From positions 37,877 through 101,876 of the forward strand of contig JAXJXV010000023.1 in NCBI GenBank assembly GCA_036307305.1: 64,000 bases of DNA, read 5' to 3'. The notes below the pieces were generated by a model. That model saw only the letters and a program-made list of their open reading frames with translations. It made no database searches and was not told the origin of the DNA. How positions within the stretch are numbered: position 1 is the stretch's first letter; every line of letters begins with the position of its first letter. The position numbers and the translations under genes are program-made. This DNA comes from SIG607 sp036307305. Its GTDB lineage: Bacteria > Bacillota > Clostridia > Oscillospirales > Acutalibacteraceae. Positions 42,843 to 51,646 of the stretch are shown one piece after another.

Positions 42843-45800
42843 ATGCAAAAAACAAAAACAAACGCTGTGTTAACAAAAGCGCTTAGCTGCTTTTGCGCGG
42901 TTTTAATGCTGTTTGGCGCTCTTTACGTGCCTGTTGCATTTAACATCAGCGCGGCAAATCCACTCCAAGTTGTTGCTGACGAGGAAACGTTCTTTGATAT
43001 GAGCGATACCTTCGGTTCATCTTCAATAACGGGTGTGAACAAGGAAGAGCTTGACGCGTCAGGCGTCGGCTTTGCAGGTTGGGGCGCACAGCTTGGTACC
43101 GCAAACGACGATGCATCCAACAAGGTTATACTTGCTTATCGTGAAAAAATGGAAACCTGGGCTACAGCAGGTGCGTTGCGTCTTAATAAAAAGGTAGGGG
43201 ACGAGTACAGAACCTATAATCTTGAACCCTCTACTACATACATTGTCAGTCTGCAGGTACGTTGTCTTTCTTCTTCCGTATTTACCGATGCAGACAAGAC
43301 AGCCTTTGAATGTTACGTTTCTTTGGGTTACGGCGCTAAGAAATCAACTCAGGAAAATAACTTCTGTAACGCCATGGATACTAAGCTTTATAAGATTGTT
43401 TCCACCAAGGCGGAAAGCGGCGTATATACAATACAGACACAGGACGGTAACGAAACCTACGCCTGTTCTCCTGAGTGGCAAAACGTTATATATACCTTTA
43501 CAACTCCTGCCGATTTTAAAGGACAGGATACTGCTCTTGCAATCTATTCAAATTCCAGAACCTTTTTCCGCGCAGAAATTGATAACATTTCAGTAACAAA
43601 GCTTGGCGCAAATACAGGCGTGGTTATTCTTAACGACCATTATTCAGGCAAGACTGAAATTATTAAAGGCGAAATCGGAAGTACCTATACTTTGCCCGAT
43701 ATTTCTGACAGAGCTACTCAGGCTGACCACGGCTTCGAGGGTTGGTTTGCCGATAAGGACAGAACTCAGGCAATAGATAGCGTTGCTTTTGCTAAAAACA
43801 CTGCTAAGGTTTATTCCAAATGGGATGCGCCTGTCAGCATCACCTTTGTCAATACGTTAACAGGTGCTGAAGAAGACGTTTCGGGTAAGGCTGGAGAAAG
43901 CTTTGAGTATCCTGCCGACCCTGTTGATGCAAACGGTGAGCAGTATTTTATGGGTTGGTATACCACACAGAGCTATACCGAGGAGCATACCTCAGGCAAA
44001 TTCGGTTATACAAGCGCAAAGCTTTATTCTCTCTGGATGTCCTCTATTCCTCAGCTTTATCAGGACTTTGAAAATTATACCAAGGACGAATACACGGTAA
44101 AAACCGAATCAAGCGGTAATAAGACCAAGAGTAATCATCCTTATTTCGCTATACCTATGTCTAAACAGAGCGAGGTTACTGCCTCTGAAAATAGCGGTTA
44201 TGCTATAAAGTTCGACTGGGACGCTGAAATGACAGCCAATAATGACGATATCAACGCCTATAATGCGGCAGAACGTTACTATGAATATGATAACTATATT
44301 TATCTTGGCAAGGGCGTTCAAAACAGCACTCAGTATACAATCAAATTTAAATATAAAATAGAAAAGGTTGGCTCAAAGCTTGATTTCTACGTGCTTTCTG
44401 CTAAAGACCATAACGCTTGGGACAACTACGTAAGATATAATAGCGGTTATAAAACCTATACGGTAAGTGACGAGTGGCAGGAATTCTCCTATACCTTCAC
44501 CACTAACTTCAAGGTTGCAGATGCAGCCACGCTGTTCCTGGGCGTTCGTATGGAAAATAATGCCGATACCGTTATTTACATTGATGACGTTTCTGTTACC
44601 ACAGTACAGCCTTATGAAGCAGGGGTTACAGTGGTTACGGGAATTGACGGTGTTAGTGATATAGTTCTTGTCGGTAAGCGCGGCGAAAAGTTTGAGCTTC
44701 CCACACTTACCCATCCGTTAGGCGCTGAGTTTGAGGGTTGGTATACCGATAAAGACTTTTTAGAGGAGCTTAATACCGATACCTACGCAAGAAAGCCTCT
44801 TACTGTTTATGCAAAGTGGGGCTCAGCTCCTATTACCTTTGAAAATTATCCGTACAACACATCAGAGGTTCTTTGTTTCGGTACCCGTCTTTCTATTGCA
44901 AACGAAAATGGCGTAGGTACTGATGATAACTATGCGCTCAGATGGAATTTTGTAGGTGACAGCATCTACGAAGTAAAAGATGACGGAGAAATTGTTTATG
45001 AAAACACCCGCGCAACTCAGAAGGACCACGTTGCTACTGTGGGCAGTGTTTCTGAGGGTACTCTTTACCGCGTAACACTGGATTATAAATCTGCCGCTGA
45101 CAGCAAATCTCCTTATTTTATCCGTCTTGTTACGGCAAAAAGCCATAATATATGGGATAGTTGGACAGCGCAGACAGCAAAGTTAAAGGTGAACGGCGGA
45201 GAACAGGGCTGGAATACGGCTGAATTTATCTTTATCGCTAAGCCTACGAATAACGGTAACACCCTGTATATTGAGTTTACTTCAGGGGACAGCTCAAAAA
45301 CAGCCTATATCAACGCTCTTGTTGATAACGTTAAGGTTGAGGCTATTACAGGCACCTTTGTACATATTTCTTCAGGCACCGAGGCTGTAAAGGATGTTAT
45401 TGTAGAAGGTAAAGCGGGAGACACATTTAAGCTTCCTGAGATTTATAGTAGCGGTAAGGTAGAGCTTTTGGGTCTTTATTATGACAGCGCCTTCACAAAG
45501 CCCTTTATCGAAACCGTTATGCCTAAGGGCGCAACCTATTTGTATGCAAAAATCGGTACGTTTGTACAGGATTTCTCTACATACGAGTATGATACGGGCG
45601 AATTCTTCGAGCTGACTAAAGAAGACGGCTACGGCTATGACGATAACAGCGCTCTTACGTGGGAGCTTGACGGACCTAAGACCTATTATCAGGGAGCTAA
45701 CCTTGTAACTCACGCCTCCCGCGGTAATCAGTGGGACCACGGCGTAACCATTCATACCCCTGTAAAAGACGGTGTGGTATATAAGGTAACCTATTATTAC

Positions 45801-47783
45801 AAGGCTTCAAAGGATACCAACGTTGACGTTTATATTACTCCTGTTATTGCAGGTTCTAATATATGGTGGCAGGACGTACGTAAAAAGTACGATGCTCTGA
45901 GAACTACCGTTGTAAAGGGCGGAAGCGACTGGACTAAGGTAGAGTTTATAATCGGCGGCGAGGTGTTTAAGTCAGGCACTCTCGTGGGCGACAGACTTAT
46001 TCTTCTTCTCAATACAAAGACTAATGATATTACCAACTATGCAAACATTCGTATAGATAACGTAAAGGTTGAACAGATTTACGCTCCATACGTTTATTTT
46101 GACGGACAAAATGGTGACCTTGGAACACTGGTACGCGGTAAAGCGGGAGATGCGATATCTGCTCCTAGCGTTACTAAGGTGGGTTATGATTTTGTTGGCT
46201 GGTATACCGATAAAGAGGGAACGGTTCCCTTTACACAGACTGTATTTAAGGAAGATACCGCTGTTACCGTCTATGCTAAGTGGTCTAAGTCTAACATAGC
46301 AATTTATGATTATGAAAGATTCTATCTTGCAAACGGCGGTTCTACTTCATGGGTACTGGGTGACGCTCAGGTGCTTGATTTCGCTCACGCCAAATCGGGT
46401 AATAAGGCGGTTCTGTTTGACAGAACACAGACTTATAATAACGGTTCCTCCTTTGTTGTTCTTGCTGATGCAACTCAGTTGTTTGAGCTGGACAGAAATA
46501 ATAAATATCTGGTAACCGTTAACTACTATGTTGAAGAGGCTCCTTCAGGCTCTATAAATATGAGTATCGTTGCAGGTGGATATGGTAACGCCTGGACGGG
46601 AATTAACGATAAATGCACTGTTGGTGAGAATATAAGTATTACCGCGGCCTCCGTTGCGATTTACACTAAGAAGTGGTTATCCAAGACCTTTGCTCTTGAC
46701 CTTTCTTGCCTTGAGTCCCATACTGCTTACGATGAACTGTATCTCTGTATAAAGAGCGGTGCTAACTGGAAGATTTGGATAGACGATATAACCGTTATCA
46801 CTATTCCTGACGGTATGAGCGCTGTTTCTATTGATACAAGCGGATGTAAAGAAATCCCTGCGTCTATCGTTGGTAAAACCGGTGAGTCCTTTGCAAATAA
46901 GCTTCCTGAGGAACCGGTTATGGAGGGCATGCATTTCAGCGGATACTTCACTAAACAGGCAGACGGAACCTTCCTTGAACTCAAGCGAGAGGATATGAAA
47001 TTCCAACAGAATCCTTACGCTATATATGCAAGATTCCTTGCCTATGAGATAAGTGAGAACTTCGATGACGGAAAGTATGCTCGTCTCACAGAAACATATA
47101 AGCATTCTTATTCCATTTATGATTTCGACTATGAAATATACGATTCTGCTCTTGAGGGCAACTCTGCAGAAAACGTAACAAGTGGAAGATACTCTCTGCA
47201 CCGTAAGGGCAACACTATGTATTTTGAAAATGCCGTTATTCTGACTCTGGGTAATCAGATAGCAGCTTCTCAGAAATATACCGTTTCCTTTAAGGTTAAA
47301 CTTGGAAAATACCGCCAGACCGATGGCGCTGTCAAGATAGTTTCGGGTAAGAGCAGTACGTATGCCTGGACAACAACGGGTGATTATTATCCTATCGTAT
47401 CTATTAAAGAGCTTCTTGACGGACAGTGGCATGAAGTAAGCTATACCTTTAACTCTGTTGAGGCATTTGCCTGTATTCAGACACCCGGTTACGTAGAGCT
47501 GTTTATGGATGACTTTAAGTTCAGTATAGCAGATGACAGCGTACCTCTTTCCACACCTATTTCCTATACAGAGTATGTTCCTGCCGAGCGTGATGAACAG
47601 GGTAACCTCATTTATAAAGACGATACGGCAGTAGACATTACTTCTATTATCGACGTATCACTTTATCTTGATAATGACGGTTATATGCTGTGGGTTATCA
47701 TTGGTGTTGCAGGCGGTGTGATTCTTATAGCTGCTGCAGTCGTTACAATTATTCTTGTTAAAAAGAAAAAAAGAAAGGCTTAA
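42843..47783 (+). CDS. Membrane-anchored glycan-binding module array (unit 2)
   Basis: This 1646-residue paralogue of the unit 1 array (35675) has the same order: signal peptide, first module followed by two InlB-type repeats, four module-repeat pairs, a last module, and a C-terminal membrane helix (IIGVAGGVILIAAAVVTIIL) with a KKKKRKA tail. Conserved landmarks shared with unit 1 include LPDISDRA, YPADPVDA and TSGRYSLHRKG. No catalytic domain. The ATG at 42843 sits 8 nt after GAGGAG; the ATG at 42837 is too close. It is cotranscribed with the GH16 lipoprotein 18 nt downstream. Confidence 0.85.
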   Translation: MQKTKTNAVLTKALSCFCAVLMLFGALYVPVAFNISAANPLQVVADEETFFDMSDTFGSSSITGVNKEELDASGVGFAGWGAQLGTANDDASNKVILAYREKMETWATAGALRLNKKVGDEYRTYNLEPSTTYIVSLQVRCLSSSVFTDADKTAFECYVSLGYGAKKSTQENNFCNAMDTKLYKIVSTKAESGVYTIQTQDGNETYACSPEWQNVIYTFTTPADFKGQDTALAIYSNSRTFFRAEIDNISVTKLGANTGVVILNDHYSGKTEIIKGEIGSTYTLPDISDRATQADHGFEGWFADKDRTQAIDSVAFAKNTAKVYSKWDAPVSITFVNTLTGAEEDVSGKAGESFEYPADPVDANGEQYFMGWYTTQSYTEEHTSGKFGYTSAKLYSLWMSSIPQLYQDFENYTKDEYTVKTESSGNKTKSNHPYFAIPMSKQSEVTASENSGYAIKFDWDAEMTANNDDINAYNAAERYYEYDNYIYLGKGVQNSTQYTIKFKYKIEKVGSKLDFYVLSAKDHNAWDNYVRYNSGYKTYTVSDEWQEFSYTFTTNFKVADAATLFLGVRMENNADTVIYIDDVSVTTVQPYEAGVTVVTGIDGVSDIVLVGKRGEKFELPTLTHPLGAEFEGWYTDKDFLEELNTDTYARKPLTVYAKWGSAPITFENYPYNTSEVLCFGTRLSIANENGVGTDDNYALRWNFVGDSIYEVKDDGEIVYENTRATQKDHVATVGSVSEGTLYRVTLDYKSAADSKSPYFIRLVTAKSHNIWDSWTAQTAKLKVNGGEQGWNTAEFIFIAKPTNNGNTLYIEFTSGDSSKTAYINALVDNVKVEAITGTFVHISSGTEAVKDVIVEGKAGDTFKLPEIYSSGKVELLGLYYDSAFTKPFIETVMPKGATYLYAKIGTFVQDFSTYEYDTGEFFELTKEDGYGYDDNSALTWELDGPKTYYQGANLVTHASRGNQWDHGVTIHTPVKDGVVYKVTYYYKASKDTNVDVYITPVIAGSNIWWQDVRKKYDALRTTVVKGGSDWTKVEFIIGGEVFKSGTLVGDRLILLLNTKTNDITNYANIRIDNVKVEQIYAPYVYFDGQNGDLGTLVRGKAGDAISAPSVTKVGYDFVGWYTDKEGTVPFTQTVFKEDTAVTVYAKWSKSNIAIYDYERFYLANGGSTSWVLGDAQVLDFAHAKSGNKAVLFDRTQTYNNGSSFVVLADATQLFELDRNNKYLVTVNYYVEEAPSGSINMSIVAGGYGNAWTGINDKCTVGENISITAASVAIYTKKWLSKTFALDLSCLESHTAYDELYLCIKSGANWKIWIDDITVITIPDGMSAVSIDTSGCKEIPASIVGKTGESFANKLPEEPVMEGMHFSGYFTKQADGTFLELKREDMKFQQNPYAIYARFLAYEISENFDDGKYARLTETYKHSYSIYDFDYEIYDSALEGNSAENVTSGRYSLHRKGNTMYFENAVILTLGNQIAASQKYTVSFKVKLGKYRQTDGAVKIVSGKSSTYAWTTTGDYYPIVSIKELLDGQWHEVSYTFNSVEAFACIQTPGYVELFMDDFKFSIADDSVPLSTPISYTEYVPAERDEQGNLIYKDDTAVDITSIIDVSLYLDNDGYMLWVIIGVAGGVILIAAAVVTIILVKKKKRKA

Positions 47784-47801
47784 AAAAGGAGGTAAACTAT
47801 A

Positions 47802-49700
47802 ATGAACGTTAAGAAAATTATTGCTTTAATACTTACTGTACTTATGGTTGCCTCTCTGGCAGCCTGTGTAGGAAAAGGAAAAGCCGTTCCCTCAGGTGTT
47901 AATGATGACGGAAGATTTATATACACCGTTATCCGTTCGGGCAAACAGACAATTCCCGTAATCGAAAATGCAGCAAAGAATGTCCGCGCTGCTATTAAAG
48001 ACGGCTTTGACGTTGGCGTAACTATTTCAAAGGATACCGTAATCGAAGATTTTGATAATAACTACGAAATCCTTGTGGGTGATACCAACCGTGAAGAGTC
48101 AGCTACCGCAAAGGAAAGACTTTTGGCGAATCGTGACAACAATGCGGCTGACTTTATTGTAGCTGTAATTAACGATAAAATCTGTATAAATGCTACCAAG
48201 GACGAAATGGTTGAGGTTGCTGCAAACTGGTTTATTGATACCTTCTGCGATGACCTTGAAAGCTGGGCGCTGTTGACACAGGATTATGAGTTTATTTACG
48301 CTCCTGATTCGAAGAATATTTCCAATATGGTAAACGGCACAAACTTAGGTCTTTACACCTTGGTTCAGCCTCTTTCAACTTCTTATATTATCGGTATGGG
48401 TGTTGACGATATAATCAAATATTATAGTAATTTTGGTTACAACATAAAGAAAACCACCGATTTTGAAGAAGCAACCGAGTATGAGATTTTAGTAGGCGAC
48501 TGTGACAGAGAGGCCAGTAAGGCTGTAACCGTAGAGGGCGATAACTACGTAATTAAGGTTAGCGGCAACAAGCTTATTGTAAAGGGCGGCTCCTACCTTT
48601 CTACTTGGAGAGCTATTGTAGAGCTTTATAACCTTGCTCAGAAGGGTGATATTAACTGGGCAGACGGTTATACAATAAACGGCAAATACGACCCCAACGA
48701 AGAGGGCGCCTACACTCTTAACTGGAATGATGAGTTTGAGGGTACTAAGGTTGACTATAACAAGTGGTCTGACTATCGTAATCAGGCTAAAGACCAAAAG
48801 AACGCTTCCTCTCTTGGCGGATACATTTACGCTTACGACGTTTATGACAGAACCCTTTATACAGGCTCTGACCTTAAAGACCTTGTATATGTATCTGACG
48901 GCTCAATAGTATTCGGATGTCAGCGTGTAAATGAAATAGATTTCGTTGAAACTACAATTTCTACCTACTGGACTATGACCTACAAATACGGTCTTCTTGA
49001 AATGCGCGGTGATTTGCCTGAGTATCCTGCTCATGCTTCTTACTGGGTAAACGGCGCGTCTACCTCTAATCCCGGTACCGACTTTGGCGACCGTTTCGGT
49101 TATCAGAACAGAACCTGTATGACAGAAATTGATATACTTGAAAACTTCAGTAAAGACAACTCATACGCCGCTAACGTTCATCGTTGGTGGGGTGAGACCG
49201 ACGCTGACGGTGTATTCACAGGTAATGCCCATAACTCAATGGACGGTAACGCTCTTTATACAGGTAACTCTACAAACAATAAGAAGTTTACCTTTAATAA
49301 TGAAAAATACGGCAAAAATATGACAGACGATTATCATATTTATTCGTTCTACTGGGATGAAAGCAGAATGGGCTTTGCCTTTGACGGCAATCTTTTCTGT
49401 GATTATCAGTACAAGGATAACTATTCCGTATCTGTTCACTGTCTTATGAATTATTTTATTTCTTCTTGCGGTATGGGTAGCCCATCCTATGGCGCAACCT
49501 ATAATAAGGATACCGACGGAAATTACTACGAGCATAAGCTTGATTGGGTACGTCTTTATCAGACAGGCGCTAAAAACAGTCAGCTTATTACGTCGTGGCC
49601 ACAGTTCGCAGGCGGCGCTTATGAAGAAGGCGAAAAGGTTATGAAGGGTGGCACAAGCCATACCTACTATCCCGAAAATTCCATAGGCGGAAAATTCTGA
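47802..49700 (+). CDS. GH16-family glycosidase lipoprotein (unit 2)
   Basis: This 632-residue paralogue of the unit 1 lipoprotein has lipobox SLAAC, two IGDTNREES/VGDCDREAS-type alpha/beta modules (about 90 and 230), and a GH16 domain with catalytic E442-I-D444-I-L-E447. Signal peptides of the two lipoproteins are alike even at DNA level. Differences are concentrated in cleft loops around the catalytic motif, so the two enzymes may prefer different linkages or chain decorations. AAAAGGAGG precedes the ATG. Second gene of the unit 2 operon. Confidence 0.88.
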   Translation: MNVKKIIALILTVLMVASLAACVGKGKAVPSGVNDDGRFIYTVIRSGKQTIPVIENAAKNVRAAIKDGFDVGVTISKDTVIEDFDNNYEILVGDTNREESATAKERLLANRDNNAADFIVAVINDKICINATKDEMVEVAANWFIDTFCDDLESWALLTQDYEFIYAPDSKNISNMVNGTNLGLYTLVQPLSTSYIIGMGVDDIIKYYSNFGYNIKKTTDFEEATEYEILVGDCDREASKAVTVEGDNYVIKVSGNKLIVKGGSYLSTWRAIVELYNLAQKGDINWADGYTINGKYDPNEEGAYTLNWNDEFEGTKVDYNKWSDYRNQAKDQKNASSLGGYIYAYDVYDRTLYTGSDLKDLVYVSDGSIVFGCQRVNEIDFVETTISTYWTMTYKYGLLEMRGDLPEYPAHASYWVNGASTSNPGTDFGDRFGYQNRTCMTEIDILENFSKDNSYAANVHRWWGETDADGVFTGNAHNSMDGNALYTGNSTNNKKFTFNNEKYGKNMTDDYHIYSFYWDESRMGFAFDGNLFCDYQYKDNYSVSVHCLMNYFISSCGMGSPSYGATYNKDTDGNYYEHKLDWVRLYQTGAKNSQLITSWPQFAGGAYEEGEKVMKGGTSHTYYPENSIGGKF

Positions 49701-49705
49701 TAAAT

Positions 49706-49741
49706 AAAAAATTGCTCTTCGGAAGAAGAGCAATTTTTTTT
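49706..49741 (+). terminator. Terminator after unit 2
   Basis: AAATTGCTCTTC pairs with GAAGAGCAATTT around GGAA and is followed by a T run. Confidence 0.93.
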
Positions 49742-49824
49742 AGGGAATAGGGAATAGGGAATAGGGAGTAGGGGTATAATCTCTACTGATAGTTTGTAGG
49801 GGAGGATTTGTTATCCTCCCGCGT
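49741..49824 (+). repeat. Copy C of the G-tract/hairpin dispersed repeat
   Basis: GGG tracts at 49743, 49750, 49757, 49764 and 49771 (7-bp period, five tracts), then the same TATAATCTCTACTGATAG linker as copy B, then the hairpin at 49800-49820 (GGGAGGAT, TTGTT loop, ATCCTCCC). It follows the unit 2 terminator exactly as copy B follows unit 1. Confidence 0.85.
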
Positions 49825-49856
49825 GGCTTTCTTATGATTTAACAAAAGCTTTTCAG

Positions 49857-50078
49857 TTATTTTCTTAAAGGCGTTGGTTCGTCGGTAAGGCCTAAAATAT
49901 AATCGGCAGATAAATTATAATGCTCACAGAGTTTTATGATTCTTCTTACGGGCATTTCGTTTATACCTTTTTCATACTTTAAGTATGCTTGTTGAGATGT
50001 CTCCAGTATCTCTGCCAGTTGTGCCTGAGTTTCATTGTGATTTAATCGTATTTGTCGTAGTCTTTCGTAATATTTCAT
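49857..50078 (-). CDS. Small XRE-family regulator
   Basis: This 73-residue protein is essentially one Cro/C1-type helix-turn-helix domain (ETQAQLAEILETSQQAYLKY, about residues 16-35), ending in NLSADYILGLTDEP, a typical end of this class. It is divergent from another 73-residue HTH gene. Three operator-like palindromes lie between them, one in the spacer of its own minus-strand promoter (TTGTCA at 50124-50129, 17 bp, TATTAT at 50101-50106). Confidence 0.85.
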   Translation of the reverse strand: MKYYERLRQIRLNHNETQAQLAEILETSQQAYLKYEKGINEMPVRRIIKLCEHYNLSADYILGLTDEPTPLRK

Positions 50079-50100
50079 TTATATCCCTCACTTCATTTTT

Positions 50101-50129
50101 ATAATAAATCATAAATGATGTATTGACAA
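50101..50129 (-). promoter_or_regulatory. Promoter of the leftward XRE gene
   Basis: On the minus strand TTGTCA, a 17-bp spacer and TATTAT. Its -35 box overlaps that of the divergent promoter. Confidence 0.55.
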
Positions 50130-50171
50130 ACATCAAAAGTGATGTTAAAATATACACATCAAATGTGATTT
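50106..50171. promoter_or_regulatory. Three operator-like sites between divergent XRE genes
   Basis: The motif ACATCA-N4-TGATGT is exact at 50130-50145 and near-matched at 50106-50121 (AAATCA-N4-TGATGT) and 50156-50171 (ACATCA-N4-TGATTT). Centres are 24 and 26 bp apart. The outer left and middle sites each fill the spacer of one divergent promoter. Confidence 0.7.
50123..50151 (+). promoter_or_regulatory. Promoter of the rightward XRE gene
   Basis: A perfect TTGACA (50123-50128), a 17-bp spacer holding ACATCAAAAGTGATGT, and TAAAAT (50146-50151). Confidence 0.7.
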
Positions 50172-50190
50172 AAAAAATGAGGTGTGTTTT

Positions 50191-50412
50191 GTGATAGATA
50201 AAGAAAGTGAAATAAAAACATTATTGATAAATATAGTTTTATTAAGGCGTAAATACAATTTATCGAAAAAGAAAATGGCAGAATTGATAGGAACAAGTAT
50301 ATACAGCATTAATAAAATAGAAAAAGGGATATGTCCGAAAAGAATGAAAATAGATGTGCTTTTTAAAATTCAAAATAATTTTAATATACCTGTTTATAAA
50401 TTGTTTAAATAA
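50191..50412 (+). CDS. Second small XRE-family regulator
   Basis: This 73-residue Lys-rich protein has one helix-turn-helix domain (LSKKKMAELIGTSIYSINKI, about residues 24-43). The GTG at 50191 is preferred because GAGGTG lies 6 nt upstream; the GTG at 50182 overlaps that site. Codon use is more AT-rich than in the neighbouring glycosidase genes, consistent with acquired DNA. Together with the divergent HTH gene it could form a bistable Cro/CI-like switch, but no prophage genes flank it. Confidence 0.75.
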   Translation: MIDKESEIKTLLINIVLLRRKYNLSKKKMAELIGTSIYSINKIEKGICPKRMKIDVLFKIQNNFNIPVYKLFK

Positions 50413-50414
50413 AA

Positions 50415-50500
50415 CGGGCGGACAACAAGTCCGCCCCTACTAATATACAATATAATCCTTACTGAAAGTTTGTAGGGGAGGATTTGTTATCCTCCCGCGT
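50415..50500. repeat. Copy D: head-to-head pair of the covarying hairpins
   Basis: Hairpin D1 (50416-50436) is GGGCGGAC, AACAA, GTCCGCCC followed by CTAC. Hairpin D2 (50476-50496) is GGGAGGAT, TTGTT, ATCCTCCC preceded by GTAG. The two are inverted around about 39 bp, so the unit looks like a small element with terminal inverted repeats. It starts 3 nt after the HTH stop codon. Confidence 0.8.
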
Positions 50501-50517
50501 ATATACTGCAAAGCTAA

Positions 50518-50588
50518 CGGGCGGATGAATCCCCTCGCCACGCTTTGCGCGGCCCTCTCCCCGAAAGACTTGGGGCGCTATTCCGCCC
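50518..50588. repeat. GC-rich inverted-repeat element next to copy D
   Basis: GGGCGGATGAAT at the left is inverted as ATTCCGCCC at the right. Between them lie shorter foldbacks, including CCCC-N9-GGGG. It is far more GC-rich than its surroundings and looks like a second intergenic repeat family; only one copy is visible. Confidence 0.55.
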
Positions 50589-50612
50589 TACTGATGTTCA
50601 GTATGTTTTTTT
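50589..50612 (+). terminator. Possible weak terminator of the rightward XRE gene
   Basis: TACTGA pairs with TCAGTA around TGT and is followed by TG and seven T residues. Confidence 0.45.
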
Positions 50613-51635
50613 CTAATTATTAACGCTGTGACGCGCGGGATGGGTGCCGTCGGTAAGAGGCGCAAAGGTGTATCCTGATGAATAACAGTATTCAATTATC
50701 TGCGGAAGGGCTGTTAGCTCAGCAGATTTCATATCATGCATAAGAACGATGTTGTTTGAGTCGCCTAAGGAACCTGTTACGTTTCTTACTATTTTATCAG
50801 GCTTTGAGGTTGAGGCATCTCCTGAATCCACGTTCCAGTCGAAATAGGTATAGCCCTTTTCAAGTACCATGGGCACAAGCTCACTCATAACGCCTTCCTT
50901 GTATTTTTTACTTATAACGTTTGATGAGCCGCCTGGGAAACGGACGATAGCGGTGAGCTGTCCCGTTTGCTCGTAAATAAGCTTATTTATTTTATCAAGG
51001 TCATCAAAATAAGCCTCACTACTTGAGTATATATCATAAAGATGGGAGTATGTATGGGCGGCGATGGTGTGTCCTTCGTCGACTATACGCTTCATAAGAT
51101 AGGCATATTCAGGCTTTTGCGCTGTCACGAAAAAAGTTGCCTTGACGTTATACTGCTTTAATATATCAAGTATCTGAGGAGTATATACGCAGGGTCCGTC
51201 GTCAAATGTTAGATAAACGGTACGGGAGCCCTCGTTTGTGCCTTCGGGCTGATGCTTGACCAGTAAAACACGGGTGGCGGTAGCGGTATTTCCTGCACTG
51301 TCACTTACGGTATAGGTCAGTACCTTAGTGCCTGGTATATAAGTATCAGGGTATTCGTCAAGGGTTACCTCATCGGTTAAATCTCCGTCAACGTCATCGG
51401 TGGCAGTACAGCCCTCGTCCTCAAAGGCTTCTCCGTATTCAAGAATTATGAAATTCTTTCCATTAAGAGTGATTTCGGGAGCAACCTTATCATCGGAAAG
51501 ATTGGGGAAAACCGTCTGAATAAACTCATCGGACTGGGCTGAAGGCGGAACGAGTAAAAACACCGCCGTAAATATAACGATAGATATAAACACCACAACT
51601 ATGGTGTGGAAATTATCTGATTTAAAGAATTTCAT
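50613..51635 (-). CDS. Membrane-anchored polysaccharide deacetylase (CE4)
   Basis: This 340-residue protein has an N-terminal membrane anchor (about 10-30), an Ig-like DUF5011/HYR-type domain (about 50-128) and a NodB-homology CE4 catalytic domain (about 138-325). The CE4 motifs are TFDDGP (143-148), HTYSH (194-198), RFPGGS (232-237) and a late LMHD. The metal-binding Asp-His-His triad appears intact. CE4 enzymes remove acetyl groups from peptidoglycan, chitin or xylan; the anchored form suggests action on the cell wall. AAGGTG precedes the ATG, 11 nt after the AraC gene, so the two are cotranscribed and the regulator may control it. Confidence 0.88.
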   Translation of the reverse strand: MKFFKSDNFHTIVVVFISIVIFTAVFLLVPPSAQSDEFIQTVFPNLSDDKVAPEITLNGKNFIILEYGEAFEDEGCTATDDVDGDLTDEVTLDEYPDTYIPGTKVLTYTVSDSAGNTATATRVLLVKHQPEGTNEGSRTVYLTFDDGPCVYTPQILDILKQYNVKATFFVTAQKPEYAYLMKRIVDEGHTIAAHTYSHLYDIYSSSEAYFDDLDKINKLIYEQTGQLTAIVRFPGGSSNVISKKYKEGVMSELVPMVLEKGYTYFDWNVDSGDASTSKPDKIVRNVTGSLGDSNNIVLMHDMKSAELTALPQIIEYCYSSGYTFAPLTDGTHPARHSVNN

Positions 51636-51646
51636 AAATTAACACC

